The notes beneath the pieces were generated by a model. It had not been told where the DNA came from and made no database searches. It worked only from the letters and a program-made list of their open reading frames with translations. This document shows, one piece after another, positions 27,121 through 36,483 of a stretch of DNA of 54,394 nt; the stretch's first letter is position 1; each line of letters opens with the position of its first letter. A program made the position numbers and the translations under genes. This DNA comes from Planctomycetales bacterium (GTDB taxonomy: Bacteria; Planctomycetota; Planctomycetia; Isosphaerales; Isosphaeraceae): contig DAIDKV010000182.1 in NCBI GenBank assembly GCA_027449865.1, positions 1 through 54,394 of the forward strand, in the 5' to 3' direction.

Positions 27121-27921
27121 ATGCCTCCGCCGACCGCCGATCGGCTCAAGGTCCGATGCTACCGTTGCAACCAGCTCCTCGCCGTGGCTCTGAGCAAGGC
27201 GGGATCGGTCGTCGCCTGCCCCCGGTGCAAGGCCGAACTGCTGATTCCCCACCCCGAGCCACAGCCAGACGCCGAGGAAAGGTCCGAATCCTCGGTGCTC
27301 TCGCTCGGATCCGGAACCTTCGAATCGCTCGCGCCGGTCCCCAATCCGTCCGAACCCCCTCCACGCGCCGAGGATCCTTCGCCGCCCAGCTTCCTCGACG
27401 AAATCTCGGCGCTGATCCCTCCGGAACTCGCCTCACTCCGGCCCGAGGACCTTCGTGTCGAGGCCGATGTCTTCGGTGCGATCGTCCGGCAGCCGACTCC
27501 GACGCCTGCCCCGCCTTCGCCCGTCGCCGACCCGTTCCTCCTCCCAGGTTCGCTCTCCGGCTCGGGATTGCGCCCTTCACCCTCGACGGTCGAGCCGACC
27601 GTGACCGAGCCGCCTCCTTCTCCAGGCGAGACGTCTCCAACTCCGAACGCAACGTTGCCGATCGCCGTCGATCTCCCGCCGCCTTTGCCCAGTTCTCGAA
27701 CGGCCCAGGCATCCGAGGCGAGCGTCGTTATCCCGCCGATCCGCGTCGAGCCGGATCCGATTCGAGGCGATTCCACCGTCGAGCCCCGCCGCGCCATTCG
27801 CGAGGTCGTCCTACCCGCCTCGGTCGTCCTGGCCTGGTCGCTCTTTGTCCTCTCGGCCATCCCAATGGCCTTCCTGGCCGGTCTCCTTATCGGGCATTTC
27901 CTCTGGAAAGCCGGGCCCTGA
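27121..27921 (+). CDS. Zinc-ribbon protein with proline-rich linker and C-terminal membrane anchor
   Basis: A 266-residue protein starting at ATG 27121, directly behind GAGGAG. Residues 10-45 hold a CxxC...CxxC zinc ribbon (CYRCNQ and CPRCKAE). Residues ~45-225 are a low-complexity Pro/Ser/Glu linker. Residues ~235-262 form a transmembrane helix (ASVVLAWSLFVLSAIPMAFLAG, cited by its core). This layout, cytoplasmic ribbon, linker and tail anchor, recurs at 33680-34600 in this window. Function unknown. It is divergent from the hydrolase-fold gene and convergent with the polytopic membrane protein at 27932, only ten bases away. Confidence 0.7.
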   Translation: MPPPTADRLKVRCYRCNQLLAVALSKAGSVVACPRCKAELLIPHPEPQPDAEERSESSVLSLGSGTFESLAPVPNPSEPPPRAEDPSPPSFLDEISALIPPELASLRPEDLRVEADVFGAIVRQPTPTPAPPSPVADPFLLPGSLSGSGLRPSPSTVEPTVTEPPPSPGETSPTPNATLPIAVDLPPPLPSSRTAQASEASVVIPPIRVEPDPIRGDSTVEPRRAIREVVLPASVVLAWSLFVLSAIPMAFLAGLLIGHFLWKAGP

Positions 27922-27931
27922 GAACGTCGCC

Positions 27932-29935
27932 TCATCCTACGGCGACCGGGCCCGTGGGTCGGACCGATCCTGTCCGCCAGATCCCCAGCAGGAGGAGTGC
28001 CCCGACGAGATGCACCGCGATCCCGATTCCGAATTCGGGGGGCTGAATCCTCAACTCCAGCCGACCCGAGGCGTCAGCCGACGCGGCAAAATCGAGCATC
28101 AGCTCGGCGCATCGGCGGCCCTCGAAGATACGACGCCCGTTCGCCAGCCACCAGGATCCGGGGTTCTGATTGACGTGGACCGTCTCGCCCGGGCGGACCT
28201 GGAACACCAGAAGATTGGGGCTCCAGTAGACCGGTCGAACCTCGCCCGCGTCCGTCCAGGCCTCGCCTTGATAGCCCGGCTCGCCCCTCGCCTTGCGCAG
28301 CGTCGGCGCGTTGCGGAAGTAGCTCAGCATCGGCTCGTAGCCCTCGATCACTCCATAACCGCGTTGAACGCAGGGATAGCCAGGACCCGAGCGGATCTGA
28401 ATCATCTCCGTCACCGGCGGCCCGGGGAACATCGTGGGATCCGCATGAACGGAAAAGGCCCGCGGCAACTGCTCGTGGGCGAGGCTGACGTAATCGCCGG
28501 CGATCGCCAGCGCCACCACCGCGGCAATCGCTGGGCGGCCCTTGCCACCCTCGATTCGCCATCGAGCGACCACGCTGCCGGCGGCCAGGCCGAAGCCCAG
28601 CATCGTCACGATTCGCCATCGCGTCACGACGTGAGCCGATCCAAGCATCGGCCAGTCGGAAAGCCATCGACTCGGCTGATACCATTGCACCGACCCAATC
28701 GCCAGCCAGCCGGTCACCACGATCATCGTATGCCACCACCTCCAGCCCCGAGACAGGCTAAAGATCACCAGCGCCGCGACGATGTATCCGATATAGCTGG
28801 TGAGCGAGCAGTAGGAAGCCCAGGCCCGACCGGGCAAGACTTCCATCCAGTCGGGGGGTGGGCGATCGAGCAGATATCGCACCGCCGAGCCGAGCGACTC
28901 GTCCCAGTAGGTGACGCGCTCGCGACGATCCTGAAGCAGAACCGGCACCATCGTCGCGCATCGCCAACCAGCGAGGAGGAAGAAAGTCCCGGCCGCCGCC
29001 ATCAGCGGTCGACATCTCTCGCGCCATTCCGAGGGCGTCTGGATTCTGGCACCTCGAAGCAAAATCGCGAGGACGAGAAAGGCTCCATGAATCGTCGTGT
29101 ACTGGATGCCGTTGAGCACGGCGAAGGCGGACCAGAAGCCCAGTCCGATTCCCTGCCGGACGCCCTCTTGAATTCGGAAAGCATGGTAGGCCAGCCAGGG
29201 GAGGCTGCTGTATCCCATCACGATGATATAACCATCGACCGTGTTGACGATCGCGGCGCCGTTGATCGCGTAAACGATCGCGGCGACGGCCGCGCCGATG
29301 GCATCGCCCAGCCAGAGTCGGGCGAGTCGATAGGAGCCTTCGACCGCGATTCCGATCTGAAGGACCGCCGCGATCCGGAGGCCGACGCTGGTTCCAAACG
29401 CCAGAACGATGGGCGTCGCGATCGAGGCCGCACCGATCTGCGGCTCGGCGGCGAGCGGAAAGCCGCCGCGGCACCAGGGGTTCCACCAGGGAAACTGACC
29501 CCAGATCAGGACCGTCCGCCGGATCGCCTCATACTTATCCATCACGAAATCCCAGTCGGCGATGCCGATCGCTTCGGGGTCGTGCAGGATCGGTCCGAGC
29601 ATTGAAGCGACGGCCAGCCGGAGGGCCCAGGGAATCCAGGTCTCCAACCTGGTTTGGCCGGACAGGGTCGGCAAGGTCTCTCCTGGCTTGACGCGAAGGA
29701 GCCGCCAGATGCCCGTCGCGAGCAGGACGAGCAGGGTTGACTGTCCAAGCCACCCGGCGACCTTCTGTGGGATGGCGTCGATCCCAACGAGAATCCAATC
29801 CCAGGCCAGCGGCCCCACGAGCAAAAGGATGGAGGCCATGACAAGCACGACCATCGGCCTTCCTGTTCGAAGGTCGAACCACGGGCGGAGAACCTCGCCC
29901 CACCCCCGCCACGATCGCCTGTCCCTGGTGACCAT
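27932..29935 (-). CDS. Polytopic membrane protein, YfhO/GT-C glycosyltransferase-like
   Basis: A 667-residue protein if ATG 29935 is used; the frame continues to 30100 but that would overlap the divergent MFS gene. Some twelve hydrophobic segments are visible. The loop after the second helix group, WNPWCRGGFPLAAEPQIGA, and the later SYRLARLWLG, WLAYHAFR and FFLLAGWR segments resemble bacterial YfhO-like and dolichol-mannosyltransferase-like GT-C proteins, which use a polyprenyl-phosphate sugar on the outer membrane face. A soluble C-terminal domain of ~170 residues contains SWWLANGRRIFEG. Acceptor and donor are unknown, and the start is uncertain. Confidence 0.72.
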   Translation of the reverse strand: MVTRDRRSWRGWGEVLRPWFDLRTGRPMVVLVMASILLLVGPLAWDWILVGIDAIPQKVAGWLGQSTLLVLLATGIWRLLRVKPGETLPTLSGQTRLETWIPWALRLAVASMLGPILHDPEAIGIADWDFVMDKYEAIRRTVLIWGQFPWWNPWCRGGFPLAAEPQIGAASIATPIVLAFGTSVGLRIAAVLQIGIAVEGSYRLARLWLGDAIGAAVAAIVYAINGAAIVNTVDGYIIVMGYSSLPWLAYHAFRIQEGVRQGIGLGFWSAFAVLNGIQYTTIHGAFLVLAILLRGARIQTPSEWRERCRPLMAAAGTFFLLAGWRCATMVPVLLQDRRERVTYWDESLGSAVRYLLDRPPPDWMEVLPGRAWASYCSLTSYIGYIVAALVIFSLSRGWRWWHTMIVVTGWLAIGSVQWYQPSRWLSDWPMLGSAHVVTRWRIVTMLGFGLAAGSVVARWRIEGGKGRPAIAAVVALAIAGDYVSLAHEQLPRAFSVHADPTMFPGPPVTEMIQIRSGPGYPCVQRGYGVIEGYEPMLSYFRNAPTLRKARGEPGYQGEAWTDAGEVRPVYWSPNLLVFQVRPGETVHVNQNPGSWWLANGRRIFEGRRCAELMLDFAASADASGRLELRIQPPEFGIGIAVHLVGALLLLGIWRTGSVRPTGPVAVG

Positions 29936-30066
29936 TCCGCCTGACCCGCCGAGTGGTGCCTCGCCGCCGGTCCCGCGCCGGATCGGCCAGTCGAACTTCT
30001 GTAAGATAGCGTGGACCGGCTTCCGGAACAGCCGGGGAACGTTCGAGGTAAGGGGAGGTTTTCCAG

Positions 30067-31290
30067 GTGTCGGATAAACAGGGAACGGCCGGACTACCAC
30101 GCAATGTGAAGCTGCTGGGTCTCGCCAGCCTGATCAACGATATCGCCAGCGAGATGATCTATCCGATGATCCCGACATTCCTGATCGGGGTTCTCGGAGG
30201 AAATCGAGTTCAGCTTGGCTTGATCGAGGGGGCAGCCGATTCTGTTGCAAGCCTTCTTAAGCTGTGGTCGGGAGGGAGGTCGGATCAGGTCGGACGGCGG
30301 AAGGGGTTTGTGGTCTCCGGTTACTTGCTGGCGACGGTCGCTCGCGGGCTGCTGGGGATGGCGACGGCTCCCTGGCAGTTGTTCGCGATTCGGGTTGGCG
30401 ATCGGGTTGGCAAGGGAATTCGCACCTCGCCGCGCGACGCCATGATTGCCGACTCGACGGCGCCTGGGATGCGCGGCCGGGCGTTTGGCTTTCATCGGGC
30501 GATGGACCATCTCGGAGCGGCGATCGGTCCGGTGCTTGCCGCGGCGTTTCTCTGGGCCTGGCCCGGGAGGTTGCGCGAGCTTTTCCTTCTGGCGATGGTG
30601 CCGGGGATCGTTGTGGTCGGGATTTTGACCCTCGCTCTTCGCGAGCCTGGCAGGTCGGCGATGTCGCGGGAACCTTTCCGAATGACGATGGCTCCGTTCG
30701 GCCGCGACTTCCGCCGGCTGCTGGTGGCCCTGGTCGTCTTTACACTCGGTAACGCGAGTGATGCGTTTCTGCTCGTGCGCGCCGGGGAGCTGGGCGTCCC
30801 GGAGTTCCAGTTGCCGATCCTCTGGTGTGTCTTCCACGTGGCGAAGAGCGCCGGATCGTTGGTAGCGGGACGGGCTTCCGACCGGCTGGGAACCCGTCCG
30901 CTGATCCTTGCCGGCTGGGGCGTTTATGCCCTGATTTACCTGGCGTTCGCGATGGCGACGGCGGCCTGGCAGGTCTGGGCGCTCTTCCTGGGCTACTCGC
31001 TTTTTTATGCCCTGACCGAGCCGGCCGAGAAGGCAATGGTCGTCGAACTGGTCGGCGGGGAACGGAAGGGGCTGGCCTTCGGCTGGTACAACCTTGCGAC
31101 CGGAGTGGCCGCCTTGCCATCGAGTCTGATCTTCGGAATCCTTTATCAGACGTTGGGGGCCTGGGCGGCGTTCGGATTTGGAGCGGGGATGGCCGCCGCG
31201 GCGGCCCTGATTCTTCCCATGGGAGGGAACCGGAGCCCACGCACGGGGAACGAGCCCGGGCCGGTCGGGTCGGCGGTCCCACGGGAATGA
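30067..31290 (+). CDS. Major facilitator superfamily transporter
   Basis: A 407-residue protein starting at GTG 30067 with GGAGG eight bases upstream. Twelve hydrophobic segments alternate with the MFS loop motif SGGRSDQVGRRKG between helices 2 and 3 and the related RASDRLGTRP in the second half. GDRVGKGIRTSPRDAMIAD between helices 4 and 5 is characteristic of the MFS_1 group often annotated as multidrug or sugar-phosphate exporters in planctomycetes and deltaproteobacteria. The first 12 residues are cytoplasmic. Substrate cannot be inferred. Confidence 0.88.
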   Translation: MSDKQGTAGLPRNVKLLGLASLINDIASEMIYPMIPTFLIGVLGGNRVQLGLIEGAADSVASLLKLWSGGRSDQVGRRKGFVVSGYLLATVARGLLGMATAPWQLFAIRVGDRVGKGIRTSPRDAMIADSTAPGMRGRAFGFHRAMDHLGAAIGPVLAAAFLWAWPGRLRELFLLAMVPGIVVVGILTLALREPGRSAMSREPFRMTMAPFGRDFRRLLVALVVFTLGNASDAFLLVRAGELGVPEFQLPILWCVFHVAKSAGSLVAGRASDRLGTRPLILAGWGVYALIYLAFAMATAAWQVWALFLGYSLFYALTEPAEKAMVVELVGGERKGLAFGWYNLATGVAALPSSLIFGILYQTLGAWAAFGFGAGMAAAAALILPMGGNRSPRTGNEPGPVGSAVPRE

Positions 31291-31311
31291 CTGGATTCCA
31301 TCGGGCCGCTC

Positions 31312-31638
31312 TCAAACTTCGGTTCCGGTCCTCGGGCGACTCGACCGTGCGGTCTCATGGGTTTCGGACCGGGTTTCCATCGCTGGGGTCGAGCCAGAAC
31401 CACTTTGCATCGATCCCTCTCCGGTCAAGAGCCAGTGGGGATCGACCTGGCAGGCCGCGATCAGCCGGAGAATCACCGTCGCGGGGATGACGACCCCCGC
31501 CTCGTAGTTCGACCAGGTCCGCACTGGAATTCTCAGAATCTCGGCAAGATGAGCCATCCCGTCCTCACCGAAAAGTTCCCGTCGAACCTCGCAGACCCTC
31601 CGGGTCAGCATGGTTCGCTCCCATTCTCGATCGGGCAT
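31312..31638 (-). CDS. XRE-type helix-turn-helix protein
   Basis: A 108-residue protein. ATG 31638 has GGAGG five bases upstream; the frame extends to GTG 31710 without a better site. The helix-turn-helix is [19 protein letters not shown] followed by [20 protein letters not shown], a close fit to the Cro/CI family, with the unusual WSNYE in place of WSRIE-like sequences. The C-terminal ~25 residues are Ser/Thr-rich. It is convergent with the MFS gene, 21 bases away, and is the first of nineteen consecutive minus-strand genes. Confidence 0.8.
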   Translation of the reverse strand: MPDREWERTMLTRRVCEVRRELFGEDGMAHLAEILRIPVRTWSNYEAGVVIPATVILRLIAACQVDPHWLLTGEGSMQSGSGSTPAMETRSETHETARSSRPRTGTEV

Positions 31639-31931
31639 CATCGCCTCCAATTGGACTGCGATCGGGTCAGCAACAAGGGTGGGCGTGTCGGCAGTATCGG
31701 GGCCGGACACAAAACGACTCAGTCTGCCGCCATGGCAGGCCGGCGCTTTCCACCACCTCGGATCGAATTATCCGTGGCACGGAGCCTGGGGAATTATGGC
31801 TTTTTGTTGCTAGTCTGGGAAGATGGTCGTTGTGAAATTCGCATCAATCTGGCCCGATTATGCGGAAGATGGCCTGCTCGGGATGGCAGGGAAATTGGGA
31901 TAGGGAGTGGAAATCTGGGTCATCGGCGGGC

Positions 31932-33593
31932 TCAGGAGACTTCAAGTCCTTCGGAGGTCCACCAGGCTTCCGCGCGATTGGGTCCCCAGTCGGAGGCCGA
32001 GGTGCATTCGGCCAGGGCGTCGCCGAGCGCGCGGACGGAGGGATATCGATCCGAGGGCCGTTTCGCCAGGCAGCGAAGGACCACCTCTTCAAGATCGGCC
32101 GGCAGTCCAGGGATTCGTTCTGAGGGTGGGACGACCGGATCGCGAACCTGGGACATCATGATGGCGAAACCCGACTCACCCGTGAACGGCGGGCAGCCCG
32201 TCAGGGCGAAATACATCATCGCCCCGAGCGCGTAGATATCGGCCCGGGAATCAAGGGATCGGTCGGCGGTCGCCTGCTCGGGAGCCATGTACATCGGCGT
32301 TCCGCTCACCGTGAGCTCGCGAGAGATCTCCACGGCACCTGGATCCTGAGTGAGCTTTACAAGACCGAAATCGAGAACCTTTGCCACATCGGCCTCGCCG
32401 CCCCGGACGGCCAGGAACAGGTTGCCCGGCTTCAGGTCGCGATGGACGAGCCCCAGTCGATGCGCTTCGGCCAGCCCGGCACAGACCTGGCGGAAGATGT
32501 AAATCACCCGTCCCGGTAGGAGTGGGCCATCGCGCCGGACCAGGTCGGAGAGGCTCATCCCCTGAAGGTATTCCATGACATAGTAGAAGGTCCCGTCACC
32601 CGTGTGGCCGTAGTCGTAGATCTCGATCGTGTTCGGGTGCGAGAGCCGCGCCGCCGATTGAACCTCGCGCTCAAATCGCGCCAATGCGATCGGGTTCGAT
32701 CCCGACTCTCGCTTGATCAGTTTCAGGGCGCACGGCCGCTTCAGCAGCAGGTGCTCGGCGAGATAGACCTCGCCCATGCCTCCTTCGCCGAGCTTGCGGA
32801 TCAGCCGGTATTTGCCGAACTTCCGTGCCCGATGCAACTCGATCCGAAGTCCGTTCAGGAGGATCGAGCTGAAGGTCGCGATGATCGCCGCCATCAAAAG
32901 AAAGAGCGCGTTGGACCCGGTGAACTCGGCGGCCGACATCTTTTCGGAAAACGCGGCGAGCCTCGGGTTCTCCGATAGAAACGCGTGGCTAAAGAGTGGT
33001 GCCGCCGCCATCAACACGACAACCCAGGCCACGGTCCTCGGACGATTGGGGATCAGAGTCCCATACATGAGAATCAGGGTGACCATCTGGATCACTCCGT
33101 TCTTCATGAAGGCGACCAGGCCGATCTCCTTCTCACGCTCGAGGACCTCAAGACTCACGAAATACTGGGCGAGTACAACGATCGCGGTCAGGCCGCCAAA
33201 GAGGACGATCTCCAGCGTGCGAACCTGCCCCACGGTCAGTCGGATGGGGCTGACGAGCACTGCGGCGACGATCGTGCACAGGACAAGCCGGGAGGCGAAC
33301 AGACCCCAGGTGTAAGGTCCGTGCGAGGACCGGTAACTCAGGTGCCAGACCAGCAGTGTGGCGAAGGCGAAGGTCAGCAGGAGAGCGGTGGCGGCGAGCC
33401 GATCCCGGCGCAGGGCTCGCATCTCGCCCGAGGCGCTGCTGGGGGCCGGGTCGATCGGCCGGGCATCCCTCATCGTTTCCGAGGAGGTTGAGGCCATCGC
33501 GGCGCGAAGCCCGTCGAACGCCGGGTCGGGTGAGGGCTCCAGGTCGATCACCTCGAAGGCGTCAACCGATTTGTCGGTCGTGGACATCGACAT
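31932..33593 (-). CDS. Membrane-bound Ser/Thr protein kinase
   Basis: A 553-residue protein. Residues ~65-250 contain about six transmembrane helices with a short linker; the kinase domain lies C-terminal, ~262-540, the reverse of the usual PknB layout. Kinase motifs: LGEGGMGEVYLAE glycine loop, ALKLI with Lys291, catalytic HRDLKPGN (Asp386) and LDFG (Asp408). VSGTPMYMAPEQ and DIYALGAMMYFALTG confirm an active-type Hanks kinase. Inference: a sensor integrated in the membrane that phosphorylates cytoplasmic targets. It lies ~290 bases upstream of the XRE regulator gene and 86 bases after the zinc-ribbon membrane protein. Confidence 0.92.
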   Translation of the reverse strand: MSMSTTDKSVDAFEVIDLEPSPDPAFDGLRAAMASTSSETMRDARPIDPAPSSASGEMRALRRDRLAATALLLTFAFATLLVWHLSYRSSHGPYTWGLFASRLVLCTIVAAVLVSPIRLTVGQVRTLEIVLFGGLTAIVVLAQYFVSLEVLEREKEIGLVAFMKNGVIQMVTLILMYGTLIPNRPRTVAWVVVLMAAAPLFSHAFLSENPRLAAFSEKMSAAEFTGSNALFLLMAAIIATFSSILLNGLRIELHRARKFGKYRLIRKLGEGGMGEVYLAEHLLLKRPCALKLIKRESGSNPIALARFEREVQSAARLSHPNTIEIYDYGHTGDGTFYYVMEYLQGMSLSDLVRRDGPLLPGRVIYIFRQVCAGLAEAHRLGLVHRDLKPGNLFLAVRGGEADVAKVLDFGLVKLTQDPGAVEISRELTVSGTPMYMAPEQATADRSLDSRADIYALGAMMYFALTGCPPFTGESGFAIMMSQVRDPVVPPSERIPGLPADLEEVVLRCLAKRPSDRYPSVRALGDALAECTSASDWGPNRAEAWWTSEGLEVS

Positions 33594-33679
33594 GAATTAT
33601 CCCCTCGAATCGCTCCGGGATCTCGCGACCAACCCTTCGTTCCCTCGCCTTCGATACGGTTCGATGCAGGAGATCGATC

Positions 33680-34600
33680 TCATGGGATCTGACGAGATCC
33701 CCTTCCCGGGCGCCCGCGAGTCGCTTCGGGTTGCCCCGACTCGAGTTCACGGGCCTTCTCGATCAGCACCCGAACTTCACCCTTCATCTCGTCCTCGAGG
33801 TCCTCGGCATTCCGCTCGATCCGCTCGGCGAGCGGAGCCTGGAGGGACCGCTCGTTCGAGAGCCAGGGAATGAATGTGAACGCCAGAAAGACAAGGGCGA
33901 TGGTGGCGGCCGGCTCGACCACCTCTCGGGTCGACTTCAGCAACCTGCGGCCGTCCAGGCCGTCTCGGAGGACGGTCAGCACCAGAGCCGGGAATCCGGC
34001 GGCCAGCCGGCCCAGGTTCAGCAGTACCACGAATGTCGCGCCGAAGAGAGCCAGTGGCCGAGCCTTCACGGCGGTTCCGAAGAGCAGGATCATCAGAAAC
34101 GGCAGCGAGGCGAGGTAGGCCCCCTCGTTCAGCCACCGGAAGAATCGCGAAAACGGTCCGAGCACCTTTCGCCAGAGCCGTCGGATTCCGCCCGGGCCGA
34201 TCGGCCTCGGCTCGCCGCCGGAGGGAAGCGGTCCCGGTCCCGCCAGGGCATAAGGGGTGGAATCATTGTTGTCCGAGAGGGCCGGCGGCAGGACCGGCGC
34301 GGGCCGTATGGCTGGCGCGCTGAGCGGGGCCAGGCCGACCTGGCTGATCCCCGTTCGGAGCCAGTCCAGGATCGAGGGAGGATCGGTCACGATCTCCGAG
34401 GGCCCGGCTGGCTGGGCCATCGAGACTCGAACCGCGTGCCCGGAGGCCACCCCAACCCTCGCGCCGGTCGCGGTCAGTTCTTCGGGACGAGGAATCTCCG
34501 TCTCCTGGCCGCAGACACGACATCGTCCACGTTTCCCAGCCTTCGCCGGATCAACGTCGAATCGCGATCCACAACTCCAGCAGTAGAAAATGATCCCCAT
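33680..34600 (-). CDS. Zinc-ribbon membrane protein with acidic C-terminal tail
   Basis: A 306-residue protein; ATG 34600 has GGGAG seven bases upstream and begins right at the ribbon. Residues 6-32 hold CWSCG...CRVCG, the same ribbon type as the protein at 27121 (FDVDPAKAGKRGRCRVC). A Pro/Ala linker follows, then three hydrophobic segments between residues ~165 and 255 (SLPFLMILLFGTAV, ATFVVLLNLGRLAAG, TIALVFLAFTFIPWL). The tail (residues ~262-300) is charged, with EDLEDEMKGEVRVLIEKARELE, likely a coiled coil. Function unknown. The short membrane gene at 34645 ends 44 bases upstream. Confidence 0.75.
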   Translation of the reverse strand: MGIIFYCWSCGSRFDVDPAKAGKRGRCRVCGQETEIPRPEELTATGARVGVASGHAVRVSMAQPAGPSEIVTDPPSILDWLRTGISQVGLAPLSAPAIRPAPVLPPALSDNNDSTPYALAGPGPLPSGGEPRPIGPGGIRRLWRKVLGPFSRFFRWLNEGAYLASLPFLMILLFGTAVKARPLALFGATFVVLLNLGRLAAGFPALVLTVLRDGLDGRRLLKSTREVVEPAATIALVFLAFTFIPWLSNERSLQAPLAERIERNAEDLEDEMKGEVRVLIEKARELESGQPEATRGRPGRGSRQIP

Positions 34601-34644
34601 CGAATCGAGCACTCCCGCCGCCTGTCTCGCGACTTTGTTGCCTT

Positions 34645-34998
34645 TCAAAACCGGACAACAAGCAGACCGAGGAGCAGGAGCGTCCAGAAAATCACACCCT
34701 CGTCGAATCGTGAGAGGAGCCAGAAATACAATGTCGAAAGCAGGAGGGTCTCGCCCAGAAACGCGATCTCGGGAGTGGTCCCGGCCATGCGGGCCGCCTG
34801 GATCTGCCAGTCAGCCCAGGGGAATTTCTGCCAGTTAAACAAAAACACATAACTGAGTAGCGCCACGCCGGCGGTATAGATCCCGGCGAGGAACAGCCAG
34901 TGTTCCTTCATCGTTTCGAACTTGACCTGGATGCGAACCAGACTGAAAAAGAGCATCACCTTGAAGACATAGTAATAGAGCAGGGCGGACAGGAACAT
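34645..34998 (-). CDS. Small four-helix membrane protein
   Basis: A 117-residue protein from ATG 34998, with GGGAGG six bases upstream. It is almost entirely hydrophobic: four segments (SALLYYYVFKVMLFFSLV, LFLAGIYTAGVALLSYVFLF, FLGETLLLSTLYFWLLS, GVIFWTLLLLGLLVV) separated by short loops including FNWQKFPWADWQIQAA. No catalytic or metal-binding residues stand out. It reads toward the zinc-ribbon membrane protein, so the two may be co-transcribed. I do not recognise the family. Confidence 0.72.
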   Translation of the reverse strand: MFLSALLYYYVFKVMLFFSLVRIQVKFETMKEHWLFLAGIYTAGVALLSYVFLFNWQKFPWADWQIQAARMAGTTPEIAFLGETLLLSTLYFWLLSRFDEGVIFWTLLLLGLLVVRF

Positions 34999-35204
34999 TG
35001 TTCACCTCCCGCCTTTGGGAGATCCTGGACCCGGGGCATGCTCGGCATCGATGTCCATCGGCCCCGGCCCTCCTCTCGGGGGGCGGCGACCGCAGCGTCT
35101 CCCGCGAACCCCATTTCCGGGTCAATATAATCTTTGCATGTTCCCGTATCAAGCCGATCGTTTGCGAAGTGTGGCCTGGCGGAGACAAAATGGAGCGGCG
35201 ATCA

Positions 35205-36320
35205 TCATCCGGTAACAGCCCGTCGGATTTGGCCATCGTTCAGACGAGGGGCGTCGGCCTCACTGGGCAGGCCGGGGATTCGGGCGATCCCGTAAAGACT
35301 GAGCGCCGAGATGATGAACACGATAACGATCGCGATGGGCGTGGCGAGGCTCGCGACGACCGTGATCGCGATCACGGCTCCGGTCGTTCCCATCAGCCTG
35401 GCCTTCGAGCCCAGGCTCAGTCCGTGCCGTTCCTCCCACTCGACCAGCACCGGGCCCAGCACGGGCATCCGCCGGAGGCGGGCATTGAGCGTCGGCGAGG
35501 ATCTCGCAAGATAGTAGCTCGTCGACAGAAGAAACGGGACTGTGGGGATGCCCGGTACGATCAGGCCGACCACGCTCAGCACGAATGACCCGCCGGCCAG
35601 AATGAGATAACGGATGCGACGGAGCCCCGAGGCGACGGCGACATCCTCGGCTTGGCCTCTCCTCAATGACGATCGACGGACCTGGACGGTTCGCAGTTCG
35701 TCCTCCACCTTGTCGACGAGCCGGCGGGCGATTGGGGCGCCCGGGCGATGGGCGATGGTGAGCGTCTTCGACCAGGGCGAGAAGCGACTCTGCTCGATCC
35801 CTTCGTACTCCGCCAGGATCTCGGCGAGCGCGCCGAGATCATCCTCGGCGCGGGTGGACGGCTCGTGGCGGAGCCGGATCTCTCCCGAACGCGACTCGAT
35901 CGTCTCCCACCAGGAGAGCCCTTCCGGGGCGCGAAAGGCGGAGATCCGCGACCATCGTCCGTCCCGACGCCACCAGGGCCCGTCGCCGATCGGCCCAGAG
36001 GATGCCTCGCGTACGGCCGAGGTCACGGCGTCGGCCATCGATCGGGCGTTCGCCGAACCTGGGTCGAACCTGAGTCGGCAGGAGGCGGCGTGGAGGTCGA
36101 CCTCGGCCCGCTCGAATCCCGGATGCTCCGCGGCCGACGCGATGAGCCGCCGGCAGAATCCACGCCGACCGACGCGAAACGCTCTCGGGTCGTGAATGTG
36201 GAGCCACCCCTCTCGCTCGTCGATCTCGATCTCCAGCGAGCCTCTCGGCGGCTCGGAGGCTAGATCAACCCGTTCGGACCGGACCGCGCCGACGACCTTC
36301 CGGATCAGCGTTCTTGCCAT
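35205..36320 (-). CDS. YbaN/DUF454 membrane protein with HMA-like N-terminal region
   Basis: A 371-residue protein. Residues ~230-360 are the DUF454 (YbaN) membrane domain: LILAGGSFVLSVVGLIVPGIPTVPFLLSTSYYLARSS is its signature (given in part), followed by RMPVLGPVLVEWEE and two more helices. Residues ~25-105 and ~125-215 look like two ferredoxin-type HMA modules lacking the CxxC metal site (HIHDPRAF...RRLIASAAEHPGFERAEVDLHAASCRLRFDP; RLRHEPSTR... LAEILAEYEGIEQSRFSPWSKTLTIAH; cited as patterns). The same non-metal HMA style occurs in the pseudo-ATPase at 38498. Inference: a component of a metal-handling membrane complex. Confidence 0.75.
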   Translation of the reverse strand: MARTLIRKVVGAVRSERVDLASEPPRGSLEIEIDEREGWLHIHDPRAFRVGRRGFCRRLIASAAEHPGFERAEVDLHAASCRLRFDPGSANARSMADAVTSAVREASSGPIGDGPWWRRDGRWSRISAFRAPEGLSWWETIESRSGEIRLRHEPSTRAEDDLGALAEILAEYEGIEQSRFSPWSKTLTIAHRPGAPIARRLVDKVEDELRTVQVRRSSLRRGQAEDVAVASGLRRIRYLILAGGSFVLSVVGLIVPGIPTVPFLLSTSYYLARSSPTLNARLRRMPVLGPVLVEWEERHGLSLGSKARLMGTTGAVIAITVVASLATPIAIVIVFIISALSLYGIARIPGLPSEADAPRLNDGQIRRAVTG

Positions 36321-36483
36321 CGGTGAACCGCCCGGGACTCAGGGAAGTGGTTTCATCGGGGCCGCCATCAACCATTCTACCGATCGGGGAGGCTTCGTTC
36401 CATCAAGGAATTCCGGGTCATTCCATCAGAATTCCTCGCGCGGAGGCATTGAGTGGGCCTTGCGAATCCTCGGACAGCACCCC

